Positions 1 to 7,881 of a stretch of 38,789 nucleotides of DNA are shown piece after piece; position 1 is the first letter of the stretch, and every line of letters begins with the position of its first letter. The notes under the pieces are model-generated. The model did not search any database. It saw nothing but the letters and a program-made list of their open reading frames with translations, and had not been told where the DNA came from. The position numbers and the translations under genes were made by a program. This DNA is from Tyzzerella sp. GTDB lineage: Bacteria; Bacillota; Clostridia; Lachnospirales; Lachnospiraceae. The stretch is taken from assembly GCA_017465565.1 (NCBI GenBank), contig JAFTWA010000040.1, positions 1-38,789 of the forward strand, in the 5' to 3' direction.

Positions 1-2
1 AG

Positions 3-62
3 CGTGGACTCGGAATCCTAACACCGATGGAATTTTACCAAAAACAATTATTAGCAGCATAA
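3..62 (+). CDS. Transposase, C-terminal fragment (window edge)
   Basis: Only the last 19 codons are present, reading RGLGILTPMEFYQKQLLAA before a TAA stop. The 'LTPMEFY' tail resembles the 'LTP(M/V)EY' ending of DDE transposases of the IS3/IS481 type that carry an rve integrase core. The catalytic residues lie upstream of the window. The hairpin and IS-like terminus just downstream support the call. So short a fragment could match other DDE families. Confidence 0.5.
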   Translation, partial: RGLGILTPMEFYQKQLLAA

Positions 63-66
63 AAAT

Positions 67-90
67 GTTGCCCGGCATATACCGGGCAAC
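67..90 (+). terminator. Hairpin after the transposase gene
   Basis: A perfect 9-bp stem (GTTGCCCGG / CCGGGCAAC) with a 6-nt loop begins 4 bp after the transposase stop. The T-rich stretch that follows is offset by about ten bases, so termination may be weak. It lies inside the element and may shield the gene downstream. Confidence 0.6.
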
Positions 91-168
91 ACAAAAACTT
101 TATATTTTTTTACTTGTCTACTTGACGGGGCGCACACCAAACTTATCGGGGTCAATTTATTTTGGACT

Positions 169-1395
169 TTATTTCTTGTCACGTTTTCTATTGTTATAGA
201 TATCCAGTTTTTCCTTCATGTTTTCTGGAATTTCTCTTGAAACAGGACATTTCTTGGCATTTGCCATAGCATCAACAAATGTATTGATAAAATCAATATC
301 CTTTGCCATCTGAACAGCACTCATAACCTTTGCAGTATCGTATGAGTTGTGAATGGTTGCTGTATTATTTGGTGCCCAGCGTGCAAAGGAAAGTGCAGGT
401 ACACCTTTATCAGCAAATGGAGTAGAGTCACTTGAATATACGTCCTGCTTCGCTTTCATATCAAAGCCTTCGATACATGATAAATATTCAATATAATGTA
501 CAAGCTTTTCTTCCGTTGTACAGCAAGCCATGAAGTATCCCATGATACATCCAATCATATCTAAGTTTACATTAAGAACAATATTTTTCAATTCCTCTTC
601 GTGAGCTTCCACATAGGCCTTTGAACCTAAAAGCCCTCTTTCTTCCGAACCACACCAAACAAATCTGAGACCATAGTGATGCGGTTCTTTTGCAAATTTC
701 TCCGCGATTCCAAGAAGCCCCACACTTCCTGACATGTTGTCATAAGCTCCTTGAGAGAGAGAGGTTGAGTCATAGTGGGCTGTCAGAACAATTGTTTCTT
801 CTACTTCTCCTGGAAGGTCTAAAATAACGTTATGTGATTTGCCCTTGTATTCGTCTTGCTCGATTACAATCTTTGCTGATTTTGCGCCCTTGTTAATTAA
901 TTCAACCGCTTTCTTTGAGTTGATATTTACACCAGGAATCTTATTTCCCTTGCTTACATGCTCACGCAGTTCTCTTTGGTCAATGTCTTCGTCCACATAA
1001 TTTAAGTTGCCGTCATGAGTAATAAAACCTACAGCACCATTTTCTAAAATATCCTGATATTTCCAGTAGCCCATGTAACCATCAGTGATAACAATTTTTC
1101 CCCTGCATGCAGAGAGAGAGTATGGGTCCTCTGCTCTTAAGTAGTAAAGTGGAGCTTCTACTTCGTGACTTCCGCAATTGAAATAACCTTTGCAAGTAAT
1201 CTCTTCTCCGTCTACCGTTAAACTTGCTTTCTTAATATCAGCCATCTCCACTTCAAATTCTTCTAAGTATGCGTCGAGTCCCATTTCCGCACATTGAGCT
1301 TTTAAGTATTCCGCGCATTTTAATTCTTCTTTGCTTCCACCCATACGAACATATGCTGTTTCCGCAAAAATCTGGTCAATTTTCTTAATATCCAT
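169..1395 (-). CDS. M28 family zinc metallopeptidase (aminopeptidase-like)
   Basis: This 408-residue protein is a probable cytoplasmic di-zinc aminopeptidase; no signal peptide or membrane segment is visible. The M28 ligand set is complete: H207 and D209 (HYDS), bridging D219 (AYDN), catalytic E251 with E252 (SEERG), D279 (NLDMIG) and H349 (IHNS). Residues about 75-180 look like the PA-type insert domain common in this family. The start is supported by AGGAGG seven bases upstream on the minus strand. The gene stands alone, divergent from the MATE operon, and its 3' end almost touches the IS end at 154. The exact peptide substrate cannot be told from sequence. Confidence 0.9.
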   Translation of the reverse strand: MDIKKIDQIFAETAYVRMGGSKEELKCAEYLKAQCAEMGLDAYLEEFEVEMADIKKASLTVDGEEITCKGYFNCGSHEVEAPLYYLRAEDPYSLSACRGKIVITDGYMGYWKYQDILENGAVGFITHDGNLNYVDEDIDQRELREHVSKGNKIPGVNINSKKAVELINKGAKSAKIVIEQDEYKGKSHNVILDLPGEVEETIVLTAHYDSTSLSQGAYDNMSGSVGLLGIAEKFAKEPHHYGLRFVWCGSEERGLLGSKAYVEAHEEELKNIVLNVNLDMIGCIMGYFMACCTTEEKLVHYIEYLSCIEGFDMKAKQDVYSSDSTPFADKGVPALSFARWAPNNTATIHNSYDTAKVMSAVQMAKDIDFINTFVDAMANAKKCPVSREIPENMKEKLDIYNNRKRDKK

Positions 1396-1496
1396 TTCCG
1401 TCCTCCTAGGTATAAAAATATTATGCAGTTATTATAACATATTTGTTCCATTTTGTAGAAAAATAAGGTAAAATTGTTTGGAAGGAGTGAAAAAAT

Positions 1497-2876
1497 ATGA
1501 TGAATATTAAGAAATTATTTGAGCCAGCTGATATGACAGTTGGAAAACCATGGAAAAGTATTGCAATGTTTTCCATTCCAATGCTGATTGGTAACATCGC
1601 ACAACAATTATATAGTACGGTTGACAGTATTGTTGTAGGACACTATGTTGGGGACAATGCCCTTGCAGCGGTAGGAAGTGCAGCACCTCTATTAAATATG
1701 CTGCTCGTTTTATTTGTTGGAATTTCGGCAGGGGTAGGAATCATGGTTGCCCAGTATTTTGGAGCAAAGCTTCGGGACGAGCTTTCAAATACAATCGGGA
1801 CATGTATTACCTTGTCGGCAATTGTTTCTGTATTTTTAATGCTTGCAGCACCACCAATCATAAAACCTCTTTTAAGAATGCTCAATACACCTGCATCCAT
1901 TTTAAATGACTGTACCGATTATCTTGTCATTATGATGTATGGAATCGCCGGAATGGCGTATTATAACATTTTAAGTGGTATTTTACGTGGAATGGGTGAT
2001 TCGTTTTCGGCTTTGATTTATTTGCTGATAGCAACAGTCATTAACATTGTGTTAGATGTTTATTTTGTAGCAGAGCTTAACATGGGAGTAGCGGGTGTAT
2101 CTCTGGCAACAGTAATTGCACAGGGAATCTCAGCGGCATTGTGTTTATGGAAATTGTTACATATGAGGAGCGTGTTTGACCTCGGTATCAAGCAACTGAA
2201 AATGACAAAAAAACACGCAAAACAGTTGGTGAAACTTGGGCTTCCATCAGGACTCACACAGGCAATTATGTCTTCGGCAATGATTATCGTGCAATCACTT
2301 ACTAATAGTTTCGGTGAACTTTTTATTGCAGCGAATGTTATCGTAATGCGTATCGATGGTTTTGCCATGATGCCAAACTTTTCGTTTGGTACAGCTATGA
2401 CCACCTATACAGGACAGAATGTTGGTGCCAATAAATATGACCGTGTAACCAAAGGTGCTAAACAGGGAACCCTTATGGCAGTAGTGTGCTCTACCCTGAT
2501 TACCATGGTTATTTTGATATTTGGAAAATATCTGATGATGATTTTTACAGATACACCAGAATTAATCGACACGAGCGTGTATGTAATGCGAATTCTTGCA
2601 GTGGGCTATATTGCAGTGGCAGTTACGCAGAGTTTATCCGGTGTTATGAGAGGTGCAGGAGATACTGTGACGCCAATGTGGATTTCCCTTTTCACAACAG
2701 TGCTTCTTCGCGTGCCAGTAGCGTATGGAATTTCGTTCTTAACAAGAACTGCAGACCTGCCTTATGGTAGATTTGAATGCATTCCGGTTTCATTATTAAT
2801 ATCCTGGTTAGCAGGAGCACTCCTTACTACGATTTTCTATAAGCGTGGTAAATGGAGAGGAAAGGCGATTTCGTAA
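1497..2876 (+). CDS. MATE family efflux transporter
   Basis: This 459-residue integral membrane protein has about twelve hydrophobic segments in two similar halves. MATE pumps exchange Na+ or H+ for cationic drugs, dyes or metabolites. Family-like stretches include 'SIPMLIGNIAQQLYSTVDSI' near residue 25, 'GILRGMGDS' near 160, and the matching 'LSGVMRGAGDT' near 380 in the second half. GGAGTG lies six bases before the first of two adjacent ATG codons. It heads an apparent operon with an HD phosphohydrolase, another MATE pump and an esterase. It is NorM/DinF-like; the substrate is unknown. Confidence 0.93.
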   Translation: MMNIKKLFEPADMTVGKPWKSIAMFSIPMLIGNIAQQLYSTVDSIVVGHYVGDNALAAVGSAAPLLNMLLVLFVGISAGVGIMVAQYFGAKLRDELSNTIGTCITLSAIVSVFLMLAAPPIIKPLLRMLNTPASILNDCTDYLVIMMYGIAGMAYYNILSGILRGMGDSFSALIYLLIATVINIVLDVYFVAELNMGVAGVSLATVIAQGISAALCLWKLLHMRSVFDLGIKQLKMTKKHAKQLVKLGLPSGLTQAIMSSAMIIVQSLTNSFGELFIAANVIVMRIDGFAMMPNFSFGTAMTTYTGQNVGANKYDRVTKGAKQGTLMAVVCSTLITMVILIFGKYLMMIFTDTPELIDTSVYVMRILAVGYIAVAVTQSLSGVMRGAGDTVTPMWISLFTTVLLRVPVAYGISFLTRTADLPYGRFECIPVSLLISWLAGALLTTIFYKRGKWRGKAIS

Positions 2877-2887
2877 GGAGGTATGTT

Positions 2888-3550
2888 ATGGCTATTTGTT
2901 ATGATGAAATAAAAAAGAATGAAGAAATTTTGAATTTTATCCGTAAAGGAAATGCCAATCTTGGAGTTTTGGGATTTACAGACCACTCCGAGGCACACAC
3001 TTGCCTGGTGGCAGAACGCGCAGCTTATATTTTAAGTGAAATGGGATATTCGGAGCACGAGCAGGAGCTTGTAAAAATTGCAGGCTTCATGCACGATATT
3101 GGAAATGCCATTAATCGTAAAAACCACGCAGAATATGGCGGACTTCTTGCAGATGCCATTTTGAAAAATATGGATATTTCGATAGAAGACCGCGTGACAA
3201 TCGTATCTGCAATTGCACATCACGACGAGTCGACAGGCGGGGCGACTGATGTGGTTTCTGCGGCACTTATTATTGCGGATAAGACAGACGTTCGTCAAAA
3301 CAGAGTTACAGAAAAGGATAAGACAGCGTTTGATATTCATGACCGTGTAAATTATGCAGTTATTGGAAATAGACTGGTTGTCAATGTGGACGATAAAAAG
3401 ATTACACTGGAACTTAAAATCGATGAGTCGATTTGTACCATGTATGAATATTTCGATATTTTCCTTGGGCGAATGCTTCTTAGCAGAGCGGCAGCAGAAA
3501 TGCTGGGCGCAAAGTTCTCTTTAAGAGTGAATGGAAATAAGGTCTTATAA
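2888..3550 (+). CDS. HD domain phosphohydrolase
   Basis: This 220-residue cytoplasmic protein carries the HD metal-binding signature: H37, H69-D70 ('GFMHDIGNA'), H80, H111-H112 ('AIAHHDEST') and D131 ('IIADKTDV'). Such enzymes hydrolyse nucleotides or phosphate esters with divalent metal. The start chosen is ATG 2888, which follows TAAGGAGG; an upstream ATG at 2852 lies inside the MATE gene and lacks such a site. The MATE stop overlaps the ribosome binding site, so the genes are probably co-transcribed and coupled. About 80 C-terminal residues follow the HD core and are unassigned. The substrate is unknown. Confidence 0.85.
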   Translation: MAICYDEIKKNEEILNFIRKGNANLGVLGFTDHSEAHTCLVAERAAYILSEMGYSEHEQELVKIAGFMHDIGNAINRKNHAEYGGLLADAILKNMDISIEDRVTIVSAIAHHDESTGGATDVVSAALIIADKTDVRQNRVTEKDKTAFDIHDRVNYAVIGNRLVVNVDDKKITLELKIDESICTMYEYFDIFLGRMLLSRAAAEMLGAKFSLRVNGNKVL

Positions 3551-3563
3551 AAGGTGAATAAAA

Positions 3564-4898
3564 ATGAAAAATGATTTTTCACAGGGACGTGTCTGGCGAA
3601 ACATTGTTTCCCAGGCAATTCCTTTGACGTTGGCGCAATTAGTACAATTATTATATAACATTGTAGACCGAATCTATATTGGACACATGGGGGAAGCTCA
3701 CAACATGGCTTTGACCGGTGTGGGACTTACTTTTCCGGTTATTACTCTGATTGCAGCGTTTACAGCACTGTTTGGGATGGGTGGCACACCATTATTCTCA
3801 ATAGCAAGAGGAGCAAAGGAAGATGAAGAAGCAGAGCATATTTTAGGAAATGTATTTTCTCTTTTGGTTGGAGCTTCTGTGGTTTTGTTCTTGTTCTGTT
3901 ACATATTCCGTAAACCTATTTTATATCTGTTTGGAGCAAGTGATGTTTCTTATGTTTATGCAGATGAATATTTAAAAATCTATCTGTTTGGAACAACGTT
4001 TACCATGTTGACCACGGGATTAAATGGATTCATTAATGCACAAGGATTTCCGCGTATTGGGATGATGACAACGATGCTGGGAGCAGTTATGAATCTGGTT
4101 TTGGACCCAATATTTATTTTTGGTTTTGATATGGGAGTTAGCGGAGCAGCGCTTGCAACAGTTATTAGTCAGGTGGCATCGGCAATCTGGGTACTTCGTT
4201 TCCTTACAGGAAAGAAAGCGCTATTGACTTTGAAACGAAAGCATATGAAAGTCGATTTACAATTGACAAAGCAGATTACAGGACTTGGGATGTCGGGATT
4301 TATTATGCAGGGAACCAACTGTCTGGTACAGGTGGTGTGCAATGCGACCCTGCAAAATTATGGCGGCGATTTATATGTGGGAATTATGACCGTCCTAAAT
4401 TCCGTGCGGGAAGTATTATCCCTTCCTGTTATGGGAATTACTCATGGGGCACAACCAGTACTTGGTTATAATTATGGTGCAAAAGAAAATAGCAGAGTCA
4501 AAGAAGGAATTCGATTTACAGCTATGATAGGTATTGGATATACCCTAATAGCTTGGTTTATTGTAATGTGGGTTCCAGAGATTTTCTTTAAGATATTTAC
4601 AACAGATAATGCAATTATAGAAAATGGTCCAGCAGCATTGAACATATATTTCTTTGGATTTTTCTTTATGTCCTTTCAGTTCGCAGGACAGACTGTGTTT
4701 CAGGCTTTGGGGCATGCAAAGAGAGCAGTTTTCTTTTCGCTTCTTAGAAAAGCAGTCATTGTGGCACCATTGACGATTATACTTCCAATGTTAGGGTTTG
4801 GTGTAAATGGCGTTTTTTTAGCAGAGCCAATTTCAAATGCAATTGGCGGTTTGGCGTGTTTTGTAACCATGTGGTTTACAGTATATAAGAAATTATAA
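3564..4898 (+). CDS. MATE family efflux transporter (second)
   Basis: This 444-residue protein has about twelve transmembrane segments and the MATE duplicated fold. 'IPLTLAQLVQLLYNIVDRIYIGHM' begins near residue 15 and 'GLNGFINAQGFPRIGM' lies near 155. It diverges clearly from the pump at 1497, so this is not a recent tandem duplication. It belongs to the branch often annotated as MepA-like multidrug pumps. It begins 14 bp after the HD gene and is followed 26 bp later by the esterase gene. The cargo cannot be predicted. Confidence 0.92.
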   Translation: MKNDFSQGRVWRNIVSQAIPLTLAQLVQLLYNIVDRIYIGHMGEAHNMALTGVGLTFPVITLIAAFTALFGMGGTPLFSIARGAKEDEEAEHILGNVFSLLVGASVVLFLFCYIFRKPILYLFGASDVSYVYADEYLKIYLFGTTFTMLTTGLNGFINAQGFPRIGMMTTMLGAVMNLVLDPIFIFGFDMGVSGAALATVISQVASAIWVLRFLTGKKALLTLKRKHMKVDLQLTKQITGLGMSGFIMQGTNCLVQVVCNATLQNYGGDLYVGIMTVLNSVREVLSLPVMGITHGAQPVLGYNYGAKENSRVKEGIRFTAMIGIGYTLIAWFIVMWVPEIFFKIFTTDNAIIENGPAALNIYFFGFFFMSFQFAGQTVFQALGHAKRAVFFSLLRKAVIVAPLTIILPMLGFGVNGVFLAEPISNAIGGLACFVTMWFTVYKKL

Positions 4899-4924
4899 AT
4901 AGACATTTTAAGGAGGATGAAAGT

Positions 4925-5734
4925 ATGAGATGTTTTGAGTTTATACCAGAAGGAATTGATGAATGTAAGGTGACAGCGTGGATTCACGGAAACGATACAG
5001 ATAAGGAGTTGAAGAAAAGAGTCCGTCCAGCCATGATTATTTGTCCAGGCGGTGGTTATGGTATGGTTTCGGAAAGAGAAGCAGAGCCAGTGGCAGAATG
5101 CTATTTTGCAGCAGGCTATCAGACATTTATAGTATGGTATTCAGTTGGAGAAAAGGCAAAGGATTTCCGTCCTTTATGCCAATTGGCATCCACAATTGCA
5201 CATGTGAGAAAGCATGCAGAAGAATGGGATGTTTTACCAGATAAGATTGCAGTGAGTGGATTTTCGGCAGGGGGACACTTGGCATGTTCTCTTGGAACAC
5301 TTTTTAACGAAGAGCGTTTCTTGAAAGCATTCGGAAGAGAAGAGGATATTAGACCGAATGCAATGGTTTTAAACTATCCAGTTATCGTGGCAGATGAATT
5401 CGCGCATCAGGGTTCTATCAAAAATGTCAGCGGCGAACCAGTTGGAAGTGAGGGTTACAAGTGGTTTGCACTTGATCAACATGTGGATGAACAGACCCCG
5501 CCTGCGTTCTTATGGCATACGGCAGAAGATCAACTTGTGCCGGTAGAAAATAGCTTAAGAATGGCGACTGCATTGTCAGCAGTGAAAGTTCCGTTCGAAT
5601 TACATATTCTTCCAAAAGGATATCACGGAATGACAGTATGTACTGAGGGAGTAGGCTCAAAGGATGATTATAATGGCCGATGGGTAGAGTGGAGCATTAA
5701 GTGGTTAAACAAAGTATTTGACTTTGTGAGATAA
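4925..5734 (+). CDS. Alpha/beta hydrolase (acetyl-esterase-like)
   Basis: This 269-residue soluble alpha/beta-hydrolase has an oxyanion-hole motif PGGGY at residues 41-45, nucleophile S114 in GFSAGG, probable acid D202 ('AEDQLVP') and H234 ('GYHGM'). The layout matches the BD-FAE / acetyl-xylan-esterase-like group, which removes acyl groups from sugars or small molecules; a peptidase of the S9 type is less likely at this length. AAGGAGGATG lies directly upstream. It is the last gene of the operon that starts at 1497, and a terminator follows at 5776. Confidence 0.82.
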   Translation: MRCFEFIPEGIDECKVTAWIHGNDTDKELKKRVRPAMIICPGGGYGMVSEREAEPVAECYFAAGYQTFIVWYSVGEKAKDFRPLCQLASTIAHVRKHAEEWDVLPDKIAVSGFSAGGHLACSLGTLFNEERFLKAFGREEDIRPNAMVLNYPVIVADEFAHQGSIKNVSGEPVGSEGYKWFALDQHVDEQTPPAFLWHTAEDQLVPVENSLRMATALSAVKVPFELHILPKGYHGMTVCTEGVGSKDDYNGRWVEWSIKWLNKVFDFVR

Positions 5735-5775
5735 TAGTTGGGAAGAGTGAGTATGAAAATTGTGTAGTTAGTAGA

Positions 5776-5808
5776 AGGTCCTGTCTGATTGAGATGGGAT
5801 CTTTTTTT
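5776..5808 (+). terminator. Rho-independent terminator after the esterase
   Basis: An 11-bp stem with three G-T wobbles (AGGTCCTGTCT / AGATGGGATCT) and a 5-nt loop is followed by seven T residues. It ends the 1497-5734 operon just before the hic promoter. Confidence 0.75.
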
Positions 5809-5814
5809 GATAAA

Positions 5815-5844
5815 TTGACAATGCGTATTAGATGCGCATATAAT
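5815..5844 (+). promoter_or_regulatory. Near-consensus sigma-A promoter of the hic remnant
   Basis: TTGACA at 5815-5820 and TATAAT at 5839-5844 are both perfect consensus boxes with an 18-bp spacer. The spacer holds an imperfect inverted repeat (ATGCG ... CGCAT), a plausible operator for the HicB repressor. HicB proteins usually autorepress their own operon, which would explain such a strong promoter. Confidence 0.75.
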
Positions 5845-5862
5845 AAAGAAAGGAAGTACTAT

Positions 5863-5907
5863 ATGAAAAGGCGAGAATTAATTAAATTACTGGGAAAGAA
5901 TGGGTGA
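5863..5907 (+). pseudogene. hicA: hicA toxin remnant (14 codons)
   Basis: The ATG at 5863, behind GGAAG, opens MKRRELIKLLGKNG and then reaches TGA. This is the usual start of HicA mRNA interferases, whose next residue is normally Trp (NGW). A TGG to TGA change or a deletion junction at that codon fits. The rest of HicA, including the catalytic His in the central 'GSH(H/Y)' region, is missing: hicB begins 18 bp after the stop. The toxin is therefore not functional, although its promoter and translation start survive. Confidence 0.7.
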
Positions 5908-5924
5908 TTGAGAAAGGAGGATTT

Positions 5925-6317
5925 ATGAAAACAAGAATTGTATATCCAATAATTATTTCAGAAGAGAAAGACGGTTTTTATGTATCAATTCCAGATTTTG
6001 AAATTTCTACACAAGGGGAAAATATAGCCGATGCAATTATGATGGCGAGAGATGCAATTGGACTTATGGGAATTGATATGCAGGATGATGGGAAAGAACT
6101 TCCAATCCCGCACTCGAAGGAGTATAAGACAGAGAAAAACGATATAGTAACATTGGTAGACGTGGATTTTGCAGAATATAGAAAAAGAGTAGATAATCGT
6201 GCTGTAAAAAAGAATTGCACAATACCTTATTGGTTAAGTGTTGAAGCCGAAAGGGCTGGCATAAATTATTCGCGAATTTTACAAGATGCACTAAAAAATG
6301 CATTGGGACTTTTCTGA
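5925..6317 (+). CDS. hicB: HicB family antitoxin (orphan)
   Basis: This 130-residue protein has the HicB partial RNase-H-like fold at residues 1-65 ('YPIIISEEKDGFYVSIPDFE', then 'GENIADAIMMARDAIG') and a C-terminal ribbon-helix-helix segment at about 103-130 ('CTIPYWLSVEAERAGINYSRILQDAL') for DNA binding. The start is ATG 5925 behind AAAGGAGG; an in-frame GTG at 5904 lacks a proper site. HicB normally neutralises HicA and represses the operon. Here the toxin gene is reduced to 14 codons, so the protein probably survives as an autoregulator or as an antidote to toxins encoded elsewhere. Confidence 0.88.
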   Translation: MKTRIVYPIIISEEKDGFYVSIPDFEISTQGENIADAIMMARDAIGLMGIDMQDDGKELPIPHSKEYKTEKNDIVTLVDVDFAEYRKRVDNRAVKKNCTIPYWLSVEAERAGINYSRILQDALKNALGLF

Positions 6318-6391
6318 AAAACTATAAAACGTTGTAACGAAAGGTGTTTTCTTTGCATTAATGAACAGAAAGGTTGAAAGGAGGATGTGAT

Positions 6392-6874
6392 ATGCTGTCA
6401 ATAGAAGATGTTTATAAAGAATATTCACAGATTGTATATCGATACCTTCTTTCCATTACAAGAAGTGAGCAGCTTTCCGAGGAACTGACTCAGGAAACGT
6501 TCTATCAGGCAATCCGTACTGTGAATCGATTTGATGGAAGTTGCAAAGTGTCCACATGGCTTTGCGCAATTGCGAAAAATGTGTGGAAAAGTTATCAACG
6601 AAAGCACCCGTATACAGAGAACTTGGCTGAAGAGGTATCACTGGGAAATCATACGGAATCAGTTGTGTTTTCAAATTTAAGCAGGATAGAAGTATTCAAG
6701 AAAATACATTTGCTTGAGGGAGAGGCAAAAGAGGTCGTGTATCTTAGATTATTCGGCGATTTGTCTTTTAAAGAGATCGGAGAAATCTTGGGAAGAACGG
6801 AAAATTGGGCGAGAGTTACATATTATCGTGGTAAGGAGAAACTCAGAAAGGAGCTTGACGCAGATGAAAAATGA
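6392..6874 (+). CDS. ECF-type RNA polymerase sigma factor
   Basis: This 160-residue protein has only sigma regions 2 and 4. Region 2 spans about residues 8-72 ('ELTQETFYQAIRTVNRFDG', 'VSTWLCAIAKNVWKSYQR'). Region 4 spans about 105-155 ('VVYLRLFGDLSFKEIGEILGRTENWARV'), a helix-turn-helix that would read the -35 box. ATG 6392 follows AAAGGAGG. Its last 11 bp overlap the start of the anti-sigma gene, the usual coupled arrangement that balances both proteins. A TGTAACG motif at 6333-6339 could be an ECF -35 element for autoregulation, but this is only a guess. Confidence 0.92.
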   Translation: MLSIEDVYKEYSQIVYRYLLSITRSEQLSEELTQETFYQAIRTVNRFDGSCKVSTWLCAIAKNVWKSYQRKHPYTENLAEEVSLGNHTESVVFSNLSRIEVFKKIHLLEGEAKEVVYLRLFGDLSFKEIGEILGRTENWARVTYYRGKEKLRKELDADEK

Positions 6875-7847
6875 TTTGGATTGTCGTATTGTAAGAGATT
6901 TACTGCCATCTTATGTGGATGGACTCACGTGTGATTTTACAACTCAAGAAATTGAAGAGCATGTGAAGGAATGTGAGGAGTGTTCTCGGATTCTTCTACA
7001 TATGAAAGAACCAGAACAGCATGAAGATGTAGTGAATGTAGAAGTAGATTATCTGAAAAAAATACGTGGTCGCACGAGTAGATTATTAACCATTGGCGGC
7101 GCATCTACGATTATTCTTGTACTAGGACTTATAGTGGGATTAATGTTATATAATCGAATAGTGCCAAAAGATTTTTTAGAACTATTTCCGGAAGCAGAAA
7201 CATCAAAAATTCTAGTGCTTCATTCACAGAGTGATGCAGAAATGGAATTAACAGGCGTGGAATGTAAGACATTATATTCTTTGCTTGAAGATGCTGGTTA
7301 TTATTATAATGGCCGTCAAACAAGAGCAACTGCTATACATGGAGACGAATATAACATGGTAGCATTTGACGCAGATGGAAACAAAATATTTGAATTCTGT
7401 ATTACGGATGAATATTATGTTTATGCAGAAGATAAGATTTATGATGTCCGAAATGATGAAGAAATCATGGAATTTATAGATTTGCGAATTGTTTCAGAGG
7501 CAAAATGGATAGAGTGGGAAAAAGAACTGTATGGCTATTTGGATGGTGCATATATGATAGAGAGTGAAGAAGACTGGGGCTCTTTGATTACAACACTTCA
7601 ATTTGATTTAGAAGAGCATACTTGTATGTTTCCGCAATCTGTATTTTCTTCGGTTTATCCAGGTGGAACATTCCGCATCAAAGATGATAAAGTAGTCGTA
7701 AAAAGATATAGTGGTAAAGACACTTATATTTTTGAAATTGTAGATGACGAAACGATACGTTTTGTACAAGAAGGTTCTTCTGAAATTCCATTGGGAGATG
7801 GAAGGAACTTACCAGATGGGACAGTGTTTAAATTGGTTGATGAATAA
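6864..7847 (+). CDS. Anti-sigma factor with zinc-finger domain, membrane-anchored
   Basis: This 327-residue protein has three parts. Residues 1-45 form a zf-HC2/ZAS zinc-binding anti-sigma domain with H33-x3-C37-x2-C40, preceded by 'CRIVRDLLPSYVDGLT', typical of clostridial anti-sigma factors. One transmembrane helix lies at about 73-97. The remainder, about 230 residues, should face outward and matches no family I recognise. ATG 6864 lies inside the end of the sigma gene behind GAAAGGAG. By family knowledge it holds the ECF sigma factor inactive until an envelope signal releases it. The outer domain is presumably the sensor. Confidence 0.88.
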   Translation: MKNDLDCRIVRDLLPSYVDGLTCDFTTQEIEEHVKECEECSRILLHMKEPEQHEDVVNVEVDYLKKIRGRTSRLLTIGGASTIILVLGLIVGLMLYNRIVPKDFLELFPEAETSKILVLHSQSDAEMELTGVECKTLYSLLEDAGYYYNGRQTRATAIHGDEYNMVAFDADGNKIFEFCITDEYYVYAEDKIYDVRNDEEIMEFIDLRIVSEAKWIEWEKELYGYLDGAYMIESEEDWGSLITTLQFDLEEHTCMFPQSVFSSVYPGGTFRIKDDKVVVKRYSGKDTYIFEIVDDETIRFVQEGSSEIPLGDGRNLPDGTVFKLVDE

Positions 7848-7850
7848 ATG

Positions 7851-7880
7851 AAAGGTGGCAAGAATTTTCCTGCCACCTTT
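7851..7880. terminator. Bidirectional terminator between convergent genes
   Basis: A perfect 10-bp stem (AAAGGTGGCA / TGCCACCTTT) with a 10-nt loop sits between the anti-sigma gene and the oppositely oriented MATE gene. A-tracts and T-tracts on both sides let it serve either direction. Confidence 0.85.
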
Positions 7881-7881
7881 C

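Larger units (their letters stand above)
1..154 (+). mobile_element. Right end of an IS3-like insertion sequence (partial)
   Basis: The window opens inside an element whose transposase reading frame ends at 62. The sequence ending near 154, read on the minus strand, begins TGACCCCGATAAGTTTGG, which resembles the TGACCCC-type terminal inverted repeats of IS3-family elements from Firmicutes. That suggests the element ends about 15 bp before the stop codon of the neighbouring peptidase gene. The left end lies outside the window, so neither the inverted-repeat match nor a target duplication can be tested here. The family assignment is from memory. Confidence 0.5.

Noticed and set aside
2486-2770. 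94-codon plus-strand frame inside the first MATE gene
   Set aside because: It is a shifted frame of a complete, well-conserved transporter gene and lacks its own start site.
5863-6317. Functional hicAB toxin-antitoxin pair
   Set aside because: hicA stops after 14 codons and the remaining toxin sequence is absent before hicB, so no toxin is made.
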